Shown: positions 1-7,325, counted from the first letter of the stretch. The stretch: DNA of 13,224 nt from Colwellia_A sp041890515 (GCA_041890515.1 JASDWX010000094.1:1-13224), one strand, 5' to 3'. Program-made: numbers and translations. The notes: generated by a model not told the origin, from the sequence alone.

Positions 1-106
1 TGGATGCACTAATGCCTTGAAAGACAGGATGTCTGAGAAAGGCCATCCTGAACATTGTCGCTCCTTGCCATCCATGGCACCGCGACATACCGTTCATCCT
101 GAACAT
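1..106. repeat. GC-richer, palindrome-rich intergenic patch, possibly a dispersed repeat
   Basis: This stretch is about half G+C, clearly above the AT-rich genes beside it, and shows no reading frame that I would call a gene. It is dense in symmetry. CATCCTGAACAT occurs twice (44-55 and 95-106). CAGGATG (25-31) can pair with CATCCTG (44-50). TGTCGC (56-61) pairs with GCGACA (82-87) around an inner stem TGCCAT/ATGGCA (66-71 and 74-79). Such compact, structured, GC-shifted intergenic DNA is typical of REP- or MITE-like dispersed repeats. That identity is an inference, because copies elsewhere in the genome cannot be seen from this window. Confidence 0.4.
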
Positions 107-134
107 AAAAAAGCCGACAATAATGTCGGCTTTC
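105..134 (-). terminator. Intrinsic terminator of the KamA-family gene
   Basis: A perfect 10-bp stem AAAGCCGACA (110-119) / TGTCGGCTTT (124-133) closes on a 4-base loop. Read on the minus strand, it lies about 30 bases past the stop codon of the radical SAM gene and runs straight into a T-rich tract (complement of the A run at 106-112). The plus-strand side is also T-rich, so it may stop transcription from the left as well. Confidence 0.85.
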
Positions 135-162
135 ATTTATTAGTAAACTAAAAATTCACTGA

Positions 163-1599
163 TTAACCATTTACCACCAACTCAATACTACTGGTCTCTT
201 GCATAGAATGCTTAAAAAGACCTGCTTCATCAAAAATCACTCTGTCTTCATAACCACTAAACCAGATAGCTTCAGGGTTACGGCCAACAATAGCGACTTG
301 ACCTTTATTATGAGCGCCAGCTGCGCCACGTAATAACTTAAAGATTACAACGCCATGCTCTGTTCCCGGTACGCCAGGCATAGGTTCATTGGTAACAGCA
401 ACAACTTCAGTTTTACCTAAATAATGGGTAATTGATAATCGAGCATGAGCTTCTACACCAGAAAGACCCTTTTGCGAATCATTCAATAATTTCCATGCTT
501 CTTCTATAGGTAAATTAAAGGCTTTATGGCCAATGATATCGCGGCCACAGAAGAAGTAATGATTTTCGATACGATTACGTTTTAGCTCTCGCTGCATAAT
601 ACGAATCGCGGTTGCATCATTGCTTATCCCCTTAATAAAGGGTGCTTGGTTTTCAATGGAAATCCAGTTTCTATTTGCTAACTCTTCAACAGCTCTGCGT
701 GTGCTTTCGATCCACATTAAGCCACCATCAGGGTTATCAATAAAATTGCGATTTTCATCTTTTTGTAAAAATTCATCCGGATGATTAAAATGCACCATCA
801 TGCGAAAACGAATACCCGGATAAACCGCATGAAAATCGTCCATCATGGCAAAAAATTCTTTATCGAAACGGTCAGGGAAAAAAGCGAGTTCTTTAGTACC
901 GATACGAATATTCTCTATGCCCGCATCTGCTAAAGCAGAAAACCATTGTGCTAAATTTTTATTCAATAGCACCATAGGATCGCCACCTGACATCAAGATT
1001 TCACGGAGCTTTTCACGACCTGTTTCAGGGTGAATGCCACCATTGTCGGCAACAATTTTATTATGCTCATTGATATATTTAACGAGTTCAGATATTTGTG
1101 CTAAACCTTTACGTTCAGCAGTACCGTCATCTCGAGTAATTTCTTTTTTAGCAATCAACTCTTCGCGGTAACAAAAACGGCAATGAGCAGAACACGTTGA
1201 CGCAACATAAATCAGTCCAAGCTCATATTTATGAATTAGACCTTCAATCGGGCTGTAACTCATTTGATTACCAGGATCTGGTGCACCTTGCATATCAAAT
1301 GTTTCAGCCGGACTTGCTTTAACTAATGTTTGTAGCGGTAAACTATTTTTTGCTAAATCATAATAATGACGCGTAATTTTAACTGGCATACGTGATTCAA
1401 TATCTTGCTCTGTGCCTTTTATCGCAATTAGCGCTTTTTTTTCATCTTCAGAATAAAAATTCAACATATCCTCAGGTGCACGATCATCAAGAAACTTCTT
1501 TAAGCCATTGATAATTTGTCTGTCGTGTTTGCCATTTTCTACTTTATCTAGAAATTCCTGAGCTTTAGGGGTTGGGATATATTTTTCTGCCTTTGCCAT
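163..1599 (-). CDS. KamA-family radical SAM protein (lysine 2,3-aminomutase-like)
   Basis: This 478-aa cytoplasmic enzyme belongs to the KamA / lysine 2,3-aminomutase family. These enzymes use a [4Fe-4S] cluster, S-adenosylmethionine and usually pyridoxal phosphate to move an amino group. The cluster motif C136-x3-C140-x2-C143 (CSAHCRFC, followed by YR) and an SAM-contact SGGDP (204-208) are both visible. The usual PLP-lysine motif PGGGGK of classical aminomutases is absent. By position, K396 in HYLGKTEVV is the best candidate for the PLP lysine; that assignment is inference. The start has a good ribosome site (AAGGA, 7 bases upstream). The gene is followed by a strong terminator and is divergent from a LysR regulator that may control it. 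No acetyltransferase of the N-acetyl-beta-lysine osmolyte pathway lies nearby, so the substrate is open. Family is sure, reaction is not. Confidence 0.9.
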   Translation of the reverse strand: MAKAEKYIPTPKAQEFLDKVENGKHDRQIINGLKKFLDDRAPEDMLNFYSEDEKKALIAIKGTEQDIESRMPVKITRHYYDLAKNSLPLQTLVKASPAETFDMQGAPDPGNQMSYSPIEGLIHKYELGLIYVASTCSAHCRFCYREELIAKKEITRDDGTAERKGLAQISELVKYINEHNKIVADNGGIHPETGREKLREILMSGGDPMVLLNKNLAQWFSALADAGIENIRIGTKELAFFPDRFDKEFFAMMDDFHAVYPGIRFRMMVHFNHPDEFLQKDENRNFIDNPDGGLMWIESTRRAVEELANRNWISIENQAPFIKGISNDATAIRIMQRELKRNRIENHYFFCGRDIIGHKAFNLPIEEAWKLLNDSQKGLSGVEAHARLSITHYLGKTEVVAVTNEPMPGVPGTEHGVVIFKLLRGAAGAHNKGQVAIVGRNPEAIWFSGYEDRVIFDEAGLFKHSMQETSSIELVVNG

Positions 1600-1659
1600 T
1601 TTTATTCCTTAAGTTAAGTGAAGCAATTACTCTAAGTCATGTTGTTAACTCATACGTCA

Positions 1660-1669
1660 TTCATATGAA
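1660..1669. promoter_or_regulatory. Palindrome in the kamA-like / lysR divergent spacer
   Basis: TTCATATGAA is a perfect 10-bp palindrome in the 202-base spacer (1600-1801) between two divergent genes, 61 bases upstream of the radical SAM start codon. LysR-type regulators commonly bind interrupted dyads in just this kind of spacer and control the divergent gene. Assigning it as their operator is inference; short AT-rich palindromes also arise by chance. No convincing sigma-70 promoter could be fixed in the spacer. Confidence 0.25.
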
Positions 1670-1801
1670 ATACAACGAACTTAAAGATAAGTGTATATAT
1701 TTCAATCATAGTGTACTATCGAGTAATGAGCTTCAAACGACTTTATCTCATAAAAGCATTACCTTTGGTAATGACATAAGTAAAACACATGGAAATATTT
1801 G

Positions 1802-2692
1802 ATGGCCTTTCAAAGAAAATTACTCCCAAGTACTAGTATGTTAATGGCATTTGATGCATCGGCGAGAACAGGAAGCTTTACTGCTGCAGCGCTAGAGTTG
1901 AATTTAACGCAAGGTGCTATTAGTCGCCAAGTACAAGCATTAGAAGAGCAGCTCAATATTGAGTTATTCACGCGCATTAAACGAACAATTCAGTTGACTG
2001 ATAAAGGAGAGGTGTATGCAAAAGAAATTCATCAAGCCTTGCAGCTTATTTTAAATGCTTCATTAAGAGCAATAACCAGTCCGATGAGTGGCACGCTAAA
2101 TCTCGCTATTTTACCTACTTTTGGTGCGCGTTGGTTAATCCCGAAATTCGCTGATTTTTTAGAAAAACATCCAGATATTACCGTTAATTTTGTTTCTAAA
2201 TTAGCGCCGTTTGATTTTCGTAGTGAGAACCTCCACCTTGCCATTCATTACGGCTCTCCAGATTGGCCTAACACTCAAAGCACCTTCTTAATGGGTGAAG
2301 AGTCTATTCCTGTCTGTTCGCCCAAATTATTAGACAAACAAAATTTACAAAACATCGAGGATCTAAAGAAACTACCTCTTTTGCATTTGGCTACTCGCCC
2401 ACTAGCATGGCAAGATTGGTTTTTACAAAATAAAACCAAACCGCCAGCAAATCAGGGGATGTTATTTGAACAAGTCTCTATAATTGCCAAAGCAGCTACC
2501 GCAGAGTTAGGTGTCGCATTACTCCCTAAATTTTTGATTCAAAGTGAACTTGATAAAAAAGAGTTGGTACCTGCACTTGATTTACCTGTCACCAGTAGTT
2601 TTGGCTATTATTTAGTTACCCCCCACGAACAACTTACTTATCCACCTGTTGTAGCTTTCACAAAGTGGCTATTAGCGGCTGCACGAACGTAA
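1802..2692 (+). CDS. LysR-family transcriptional regulator (GcvA-like)
   Basis: This 296-aa protein has the usual LysR length and layout. The N-terminal winged helix-turn-helix (about residues 8-65) contains FDASARTGSFTAAALELNLTQGAISRQVQALE in the overall pattern F-x-A-x-x-x-x-S-F-T-x-A-A-x-x-L, broken here into its key positions (GSFTAAA, TQGAISRQ, LEEQL). A linker helix and a two-lobed effector-binding domain from about residue 92 (GTLNLAILPTFGARWLIP) follow. The domain style is closest to GcvA-type members. I chose ATG at 1802, preceded by GGAAA at a 6-base spacing, over the in-frame TTG three bases earlier. The gene is transcribed away from the KamA-family gene, the classic arrangement in which a LysR protein controls its neighbour. 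The effector is unknown; an amino acid would fit the neighbour but that is a guess. Confidence 0.93.
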   Translation: MAFQRKLLPSTSMLMAFDASARTGSFTAAALELNLTQGAISRQVQALEEQLNIELFTRIKRTIQLTDKGEVYAKEIHQALQLILNASLRAITSPMSGTLNLAILPTFGARWLIPKFADFLEKHPDITVNFVSKLAPFDFRSENLHLAIHYGSPDWPNTQSTFLMGEESIPVCSPKLLDKQNLQNIEDLKKLPLLHLATRPLAWQDWFLQNKTKPPANQGMLFEQVSIIAKAATAELGVALLPKFLIQSELDKKELVPALDLPVTSSFGYYLVTPHEQLTYPPVVAFTKWLLAAART

Positions 2693-2933
2693 ACAATAGT
2701 TTGAATACACTTACTATGGAATAGATCCTCCAACAATGATTATAGATTTCAAAATACTTTAGTTGTTTAAATCTATTACATGTCTCGACACGATCTATTT
2801 TATAAAATGTGCAATTATCTTGCATCAACATCTCGCAAAAACATGGTGATATATCCATATCTTTACGAGAATTCCAACTGTGGCTGATACCTCTAATACT
2901 TTAACGTTTTGGTATAAAAGCTTTCTGAATAAG
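2693..2933. other. Intergenic region without a recognisable gene
   Basis: No supported gene lies between the LysR stop and the lytic transglycosylase stop. The sequence is AT-rich. A small inverted repeat TGCAA/TTGCA sits around 2811-2825, without the T run of a terminator. A 66-codon minus-strand frame covers much of the region but runs into the LysR gene and has no family features or start signal, so it is not called. Confidence 0.5.
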
Positions 2934-2957
2934 ATTAACCAAACACTAGTGGTTAAT
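2934..2957 (-). terminator. Weak hairpin after the lytic transglycosylase gene
   Basis: ATTAACCA (2934-2941) pairs perfectly with TGGTTAAT (2950-2957) around an 8-base loop that contains ACTAGT. It lies 14 bases past the stop codon of the leftward gene. The stem is AT-rich and the following minus-strand sequence (CTTATTCAG) lacks a clean T run, so termination here is only a possibility. Confidence 0.35.
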
Positions 2958-2970
2958 AATAAGGACCTAA

Positions 2971-4179
2971 TTAATGGTTAATTTCTGCCTTTATTAACAC
3001 TTGACGATTTGGGAAACCATCACCCACCAAACCATGCTGCAACTGATACAAGCGAATAGCCTTACGGCTTTTAGGACCCCAAATGCCATCGGGCTTACCT
3101 GCATCGTATCCCATCACATTCAGCTTTTCTTGTAACGCTTGTAACTCCGCCGACTTATACAAAGCAACTGGAGGGTTATTACTTGTTTTTAATCCTGCTG
3201 CGCCTTGAATAAGATTAGCTAACAGGCCAACAGAAAGTGCATAATTCTCTGACAAGTTCCATTTCATGATCACATTAAAGTTGGAATAAACTAAAAAGGC
3301 GGGCCCACTAGCCCCCGCAGGTAAGACTAACTCCGCATCAATTTTATAATCAGATAAAGCTTTACCATCAGCTCGCGTTACACCTAAACGTTTAAAAATC
3401 GCCAATGAATAGAACCGATCAAATTCTACCTTTTGAAAAGCAAAATTTTCTGGTAGGTTTACTTGCCGTCCCCAGCGTTCTTTTTCTCGCCAACCAATGC
3501 TGTTTAAATAATTAGCTGCTGAAGTTAATGCGTCATCTTCACTTTGCCAAAGATCTATTTTACCGTCATTGTTCCCATCTATGGCGTACTTTCTAAAAGC
3601 AGATGGCATAAATTGCATATGACCCATTGCCCCAGCCCAAGACCCCTCTAGCTGTGCAACAGTCACCGTTTTATTATCAATTAAATGAAATAAATCAAAA
3701 ATTTCTGAAGTGAAATATTGACTACGTCTTTCATCACACGCCAATGTTGCTAAAGAGTTGAGCACAGACATTTTTCCTTTATGACGCCCAAAGTTTGTTT
3801 CTAGCCCCCAAAAGGCGACTAAATATTGAGCAGGAACACCATACTTTTTAGATAATTTATCAAATAAGACTTTGTGTTCACTTAATTTTTTTCGTCCAAT
3901 TTCAATATGATAATTCGTTAATCTCAATTTTAAATAATCAGCAAAGCTTTGACTAAATTCAGGTTGACGTTGATCTAATGTAATCACTTTTTTTAGTGGA
4001 GATAGTGTTGGAATAACATCATTAACAATAAAATCAGAGAATCCCCCAGAAGAAGCTTGAACTTTCATTTTATTAATACATTGGTTGAAATCATCAATAA
4101 CATTAGCATTAGCAATAAGAGGAAGCGTTGTAATTGAAACAAAAAAGAGTCGTGATAAGCGTTTAAATAAAAATGACAT
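2971..4179 (-). CDS. Exported lytic murein transglycosylase, MltB-type, with peptidoglycan-binding domain
   Basis: This 402-aa periplasmic enzyme would cleave glycan strands of peptidoglycan non-hydrolytically, leaving 1,6-anhydro-muramyl ends. A signal peptide (residues 1-25, cationic RRL-type start, hydrophobic core, ANA before the likely cut) leads into the SLT_2 catalytic domain. The catalytic glutamate is E127 in FWGLETNFG, with AGAMGHMQFMPSAF (182-195) forming the substrate groove. DGNNDGKIDLW (201-211) matches the calcium-binding EF-hand loop known in E. coli MltB (Slt35). NFNVIMKWNLSENYALSV follows at 300-317, and a PG_binding_1 domain at about 342-398. No lipobox is seen, so this is a soluble form. 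The frame is open 28 codons further upstream, but that extension buries the signal peptide; ATG 4179 is therefore preferred, with GAGGA 11 bases ahead (a rather long spacing). Confidence 0.93.
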   Translation of the reverse strand: MSFLFKRLSRLFFVSITTLPLIANANVIDDFNQCINKMKVQASSGGFSDFIVNDVIPTLSPLKKVITLDQRQPEFSQSFADYLKLRLTNYHIEIGRKKLSEHKVLFDKLSKKYGVPAQYLVAFWGLETNFGRHKGKMSVLNSLATLACDERRSQYFTSEIFDLFHLIDNKTVTVAQLEGSWAGAMGHMQFMPSAFRKYAIDGNNDGKIDLWQSEDDALTSAANYLNSIGWREKERWGRQVNLPENFAFQKVEFDRFYSLAIFKRLGVTRADGKALSDYKIDAELVLPAGASGPAFLVYSNFNVIMKWNLSENYALSVGLLANLIQGAAGLKTSNNPPVALYKSAELQALQEKLNVMGYDAGKPDGIWGPKSRKAIRLYQLQHGLVGDGFPNRQVLIKAEINH

Positions 4180-4276
4180 AATGGGAGAAGTCCTCGGTAA
4201 AAAGTCCGTAAAAACATTGAAAAATATAGCCAAGATCACTTTAGCAAATACTAACGGTCGCACCCAAGTAAAAATT

Positions 4277-4291
4277 AACGTAAAATACGTT
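4277..4291. promoter_or_regulatory. Inverted repeat upstream of the DUF6172 gene
   Basis: AACGT (4277-4281) and ACGTT (4287-4291) flank AAAAT in the 161-base divergent spacer between the transglycosylase and the DUF6172 gene, 50 bases ahead of the latter's start. It could be an operator. No regulator is known for it and the match is short. Confidence 0.2.
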
Positions 4292-4340
4292 TTATATGTA
4301 ACAAATTACAAACTCTCTAACCTTATTATTTAGGATCGTC

Positions 4341-4661
4341 ATGAAAAAAACATTCAACATCACACACCCAAAGATAAAACTTGCTCGCTTATTTGAAGGT
4401 GTAAAACATGATGTTAAAAAGTATGTAAAAAGAGAAAGAAATAAGCAGCTACCTGCTGGTGTTGATTTTTGGGATTTCGATTGTAAGTACGGTATCACTG
4501 AAGCAGAATCTGAAGTTGTGCATTTGACTGCAATGAATAAACATATTGATGAAGCTGAAAAACTTGGCTTAACCTCATTTTATATAGAAATAATTGTTAA
4601 AGAAGGCTTCCGTGCCGTAAAAGCACTAGACGAAGACGAAGACGATTTTGATGAAGAATAA
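4341..4661 (+). CDS. DUF6172 family protein
   Basis: This 106-aa soluble protein looks like the DUF6172 family, recognised from memory by the pattern KKTF-x2-THPKIK-x-ARL, DVKKYVKRERNK, LPAGVDFWDFDCKYG and a later INKHIDEAE-like segment (here MNKHIDEAEKLGLTSFYIEI). The function of the family is not known. The N-terminal half is strongly basic (KHDVKKYVKRERNK, about residues 23-36) and the last 10 residues are almost all acidic (DEDEDDFDEE), giving an unusual charge split. There is no signal peptide or membrane segment. An AGGA lies 5 bases ahead of the ATG. The stop is 24 bases before the RIO-type kinase start on the same strand, so the two are probably co-transcribed. A link in function with the kinase is an inference from this arrangement only. 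Confidence 0.85.
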   Translation: MKKTFNITHPKIKLARLFEGVKHDVKKYVKRERNKQLPAGVDFWDFDCKYGITEAESEVVHLTAMNKHIDEAEKLGLTSFYIEIIVKEGFRAVKALDEDEDDFDEE

Positions 4662-4685
4662 CACTAAAGCTAATTTAATTAACTA

Positions 4686-5543
4686 ATGAAAATACCTAAA
4701 AGACTGCAACCGCTTGTTGACGATGGACTTGTTGACGAAGTGCTCAGCCAATTAATGAGCGGTAAAGAAGCAACTGTATACATGGTGCGCTGTGGTGAAG
4801 ATATCCGCTGCGCTAAGGTATATAAAGAAGCCAATAAACGGAGTTTTAAAAAAGCAGCTCAATACCAAGAAGGTCGTAAAAGCCGTAATAGCCGCCGTGC
4901 ACGTGCGATGGAAAAAGGTTCAAAGTATGGGAGAAAACAGCAAGAAGATGCTTGGCAAAATGCCGAAGTGGAAGCACTTTATACCTTAGCAACTGCCGGT
5001 ATTCGTGTGCCGCAGCCATTTGGTTGTTTTGAAGGTGTCTTGTTAATGGAATTGATCACCGATGGTGAAGGCGAAGTTGCACCACGTTTGAATGATGTCA
5101 TCATGCCGAGTGAACACGCTATTGAAGATCATTTGATTATGATGAATTACGTAAAAATTATGCTGTGCGTAGGTGTAATTCATGGTGATTTATCAGAATT
5201 CAATGTGCTTGTTGATGAATACGGACCTGTTATTATCGATTTGCCACAAGCTGTAGATGCTTCAGCAAATAATAATGCGAAGAGTATGTTAGTGCGTGAT
5301 GTTAACAATATTACCGATTATTATGCCCAATTCGCTCCTGAATTGGCAAAAAGTAAATATGCTCAAGAAATGTGGGCTTTGTATGAAAAAGCAGAATTAA
5401 CCCCAGAAACTGAGTTAACCGGTTTATTTAAAGAAAATAATAAATCAGCAAATGTTGATACAATATTGGAAGAAATAAAAGCGGCATTTGAAGAAGAACA
5501 AGAACGCTTAGAGCGTATTAGTGATGCACAAGAGTCTGATTAG
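4686..5543 (+). CDS. RIO-type serine protein kinase (PA4780-like)
   Basis: This 285-aa protein is a bacterial RIO-family kinase of the PA4780 type. The ATP-binding loop MSGKEATVY (24-32), the lysine K44 in CAKVYK, the catalytic loop HGDLSEFN (166-173, D168 and N173) and the metal-binding IDLPQ (184-188), which replaces DFG in RIO kinases, are all present. A basic, flexible insert KRSFKKAAQYQEGRK-SRNSRRARAM (51-75) is characteristic of this group. The C-terminal 35 residues are a charged helix. The start at 4686 fits the family's N-terminus (MK-x-PKRL), although no clear Shine-Dalgarno sequence precedes it, so translation may depend on the DUF6172 gene 24 bases upstream. Eukaryotic and archaeal RIO proteins act in ribosome maturation; whether this one does is not known. 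Its stop overlaps the convergent pseudouridine synthase gene by 4 bases. Confidence 0.93.
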   Translation: MKIPKRLQPLVDDGLVDEVLSQLMSGKEATVYMVRCGEDIRCAKVYKEANKRSFKKAAQYQEGRKSRNSRRARAMEKGSKYGRKQQEDAWQNAEVEALYTLATAGIRVPQPFGCFEGVLLMELITDGEGEVAPRLNDVIMPSEHAIEDHLIMMNYVKIMLCVGVIHGDLSEFNVLVDEYGPVIIDLPQAVDASANNNAKSMLVRDVNNITDYYAQFAPELAKSKYAQEMWALYEKAELTPETELTGLFKENNKSANVDTILEEIKAAFEEEQERLERISDAQESD

Positions 5544-6313
5544 GCTTGTTGTTTTATAAAAATACCAAGCACTTCATCATCAGTTAAAAGACGACTCTTT
5601 CCAGTAGCTAGATTGTCATCCAATAATAAATTTCCGATGGCTTGTCGATGCAAGCCAATAACGGGATTACGAAATCGACCGAACATACGTTTAATTTGAT
5701 GATATCTCCCTTCTATTAATTTAACTTCTGCAATATATTCATTGCCTTGAGAAGAGGTTTTATTCGCGATAATTTTAAATTTTGCAGGTTTAGTCGTAAT
5801 ATTTTCAAATGAAAAATACATCCCAGCAGCAAATGCATCAATATAATCATCAGTAAGTGGATTCTTTAGCGTCACTCGATAACATTTTTCTACTTTATGT
5901 TCTGGAGAAGTTAAACGTTCTGACCATCGACTGTCGTTCGTTAACAACAACATACCTGACGTATTGAGATCTAATCGACCAACAATATGTAAGCTTTCTT
6001 TTTGTTCACTTAAGCCATCAAAAAATACATCTTGTTCGTCAAGCAAATCTATTACCGTTTTATGGAGTTTATCAACGGTTGCACTCACCACGCCTATTGG
6101 TTTATTGAGCATTAAATAGAGTGCTTGATTATCTTGTAAAATATTGTCATCTAACGTAATTTTTGAAAATTTATCAATGCGCAGACCAATATCGTCTGCG
6201 ATAGAATTGTCAACCTTGATACGTTTTTGCGCTAACATTAGCCTGACAGATCTACGGCTAATGTTGCAGTGTTCACTGATAAAACGGTCGAGACGAGCGG
6301 TATTTAAAGACAT
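5540..6313 (-). CDS. RsuA-like rRNA pseudouridine synthase (RsuA/RluB/E/F family)
   Basis: This 257-aa enzyme would convert a specific uridine in rRNA to pseudouridine. An S4 RNA-binding domain (about 5-55: RLDRFISEH, SRRSVRLMLAQKRIKV) precedes the synthase domain. The latter has MLNKPIGVVSAT (68-79), the catalytic motif GRLDLNTSG (112-120) with D115, LTSPEHKVEKCYRV (134-147) and EGRYHQIKRMFG (201-212). The order, spacing and C-terminus resemble RsuA (16S rRNA position 516 in E. coli), but it is some 25 residues longer, and genomes of this kind often hold several paralogues, so the exact target is left open. The ATG at 6313 begins just before the S4 domain; no clear ribosome site is seen. The tail-to-tail overlap with the RIO kinase leaves no room for a terminator between them. 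Confidence 0.9.
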   Translation of the reverse strand: MSLNTARLDRFISEHCNISRRSVRLMLAQKRIKVDNSIADDIGLRIDKFSKITLDDNILQDNQALYLMLNKPIGVVSATVDKLHKTVIDLLDEQDVFFDGLSEQKESLHIVGRLDLNTSGMLLLTNDSRWSERLTSPEHKVEKCYRVTLKNPLTDDYIDAFAAGMYFSFENITTKPAKFKIIANKTSSQGNEYIAEVKLIEGRYHQIKRMFGRFRNPVIGLHRQAIGNLLLDDNLATGKSRLLTDDEVLGIFIKQQA

Positions 6314-6418
6314 AAATAGAATTTGTATATAATACGATTAACAATGCATAGTATTTTAAAGTAATTCGAATAAATTAACAGAAGAGCATGAAGATAAATA
6401 ACATGTCAAAAATTTTTT

Positions 6419-6775
6419 TCAACGAACCAGCTTTAGTATTGCTTTTTGTTTTAAAGGTTGAACATCAACATGTTCAGAAATTAATTTATGCTTTCTAAAG
6501 CGATCAAAATTAACTTTTTTTACTTCCATTTGCTGACAAAACTTATAAAAAGCATGGAAATCATTTCGACTGAATTTCTCATTCTCACGCGTCAACAGTC
6601 CATCGATGAACCCGGTTTCACCGTTTAGCGTTAAATTAGCAATAGCACTGTATGGTTTGCCGTATTTATCTACGCGTATAGCACGCACGGTTTTCACTTC
6701 AAAAATCCAATCATCAACTTGTACATACCTTGCTATTTTGTCTATTGGTTCAATGTTAGTAAGCTTACTGTCCAT
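6419..6775 (-). CDS. Conserved-looking 118-aa protein of unknown function
   Basis: I do not recognise this protein. It is soluble, with no signal peptide, membrane segment or cysteine pair motif; its only cysteine is in FYKFCQQ. Residues 18-65 look like a compact beta-rich unit (VQVDDWIFEVKTVRAIRV, then SAIANLTLNGETGFIDGLL). A helical basic part follows (FHAFYKFCQQMEVKKVNFDRFRKHK) and the tail is also basic (PLKQKAILKLVR). It looks real because codon use is like its neighbours, the start has GAAGG at an 8-base spacing, and the overall composition is that of a folded protein. It is bounded by the terminator of the EF-hand gene upstream and the pseudouridine synthase downstream (105 bases away). 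Two 62- to 75-codon plus-strand frames nearby are shadows. Confidence 0.75.
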   Translation of the reverse strand: MDSKLTNIEPIDKIARYVQVDDWIFEVKTVRAIRVDKYGKPYSAIANLTLNGETGFIDGLLTRENEKFSRNDFHAFYKFCQQMEVKKVNFDRFRKHKLISEHVDVQPLKQKAILKLVR

Positions 6776-6804
6776 AAAAATAACCTTCTTCGATACATCT
6801 ATTT

Positions 6805-6840
6805 ATATTAAAAATCTGGCTGTAAGTTGTTAACAGCCAG
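6805..6840 (-). terminator. Intrinsic terminator of the EF-hand gene
   Basis: CTGGCTGT (6816-6823) and ACAGCCAG (6833-6840) form a perfect 8-bp stem with a 9-base loop. On the minus strand it is followed by ATTTTTAATAT. It lies about 45 bases past the stop codon of the EF-hand gene and before the start of the 118-aa gene. The EF-hand gene would therefore be a single-gene transcript. Confidence 0.8.
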
Positions 6841-6886
6841 AGGTTCGTCACGGGGAATTCTAGAGATCCACTATTTAACGTGGTAT

Positions 6887-7282
6887 TTAACTTTTTTTAT
6901 TTACATCAATAATAATCTTCTTTTGTGCTGTCTTTGCAGAAAAGTAATTTTTAAACTCTTTTTTACTGATTTTATTATCTGAGTTTTGGTCAATATCTGA
7001 AAAGTGTTCTGACAATAATTCATATTTACTCGCAAGTATTTCGGCTTTATTAAGTAAACTATTTTTATCCATATCGAACTCAGCAAATAATGTTGAAATA
7101 TCACCTTGAGAATATTTTAGACTATCTATTGAGCGAGCTTTAGTTGTTACCGTTTTAACTGCAGCAACTTCAGCGTCAGGTAGAACAAGGTTCAACTCAT
7201 TTTCTTTAGCGCTGACAAAATAAGAAGCTAAGGCAAAAGTGCTCACGATTAAGGTTAATTTTTTTAGGCTGATATGGTTCAT
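6887..7282 (-). CDS. Small exported EF-hand protein, predicted sigma-54/GlrR target
   Basis: This 131-aa protein has a typical signal peptide (KK, hydrophobic core, cut likely after VSA at residue 25) and so should be periplasmic or secreted. Two EF-hand calcium loops are present. Loop 1 (70-81, DMDKNSLLNKAE) is somewhat degenerate, with leucine where glycine is usual. Loop 2 (98-109, DQNSDNKISKKE) is near canonical, with D98, N100, D102 and E109 as ligands. The spacing of 28 residues is that of a paired EF-hand domain. The rest (26-65) and the basic tail have no motif that I know. The frame extends 38 codons upstream, but ATG 7282 has GAAGGA 6 bases ahead and starts the signal peptide, so it is chosen. 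A sigma-54 promoter about 45 bases upstream and two GlrR-type sites face it, divergent from the glrK operon. Calcium binding is inferred from the motifs; the biological role is unknown. Confidence 0.88.
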   Translation of the reverse strand: MNHISLKKLTLIVSTFALASYFVSAKENELNLVLPDAEVAAVKTVTTKARSIDSLKYSQGDISTLFAEFDMDKNSLLNKAEILASKYELLSEHFSDIDQNSDNKISKKEFKNYFSAKTAQKKIIIDVNKKS

Positions 7283-7325
7283 GGTAATTCCTTCATAAAT
7301 AGGTTTAATTAATATCAAATGAGAT

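Noticed and set aside
845..1033. 62-codon plus-strand frame inside the KamA-family gene, and similar frames elsewhere (e.g. 2032-2244, 4792-4989, 8480-8704, 12144-12344).
   Set aside because: All lie within clear genes in other frames and have no features of their own.
2658..2858. 66-codon minus-strand frame overlapping the LysR 3' end.
   Set aside because: No ribosome site, no family pattern, odd composition, and it overlaps a well-supported gene.
5932..5949. TGTC-N10-AACA inside the pseudouridine synthase gene, as close to the GlrR consensus as site 1.
   Set aside because: It is within coding sequence with no promoter nearby and lacks the inner symmetry. It shows that 7/8 matches arise by chance.
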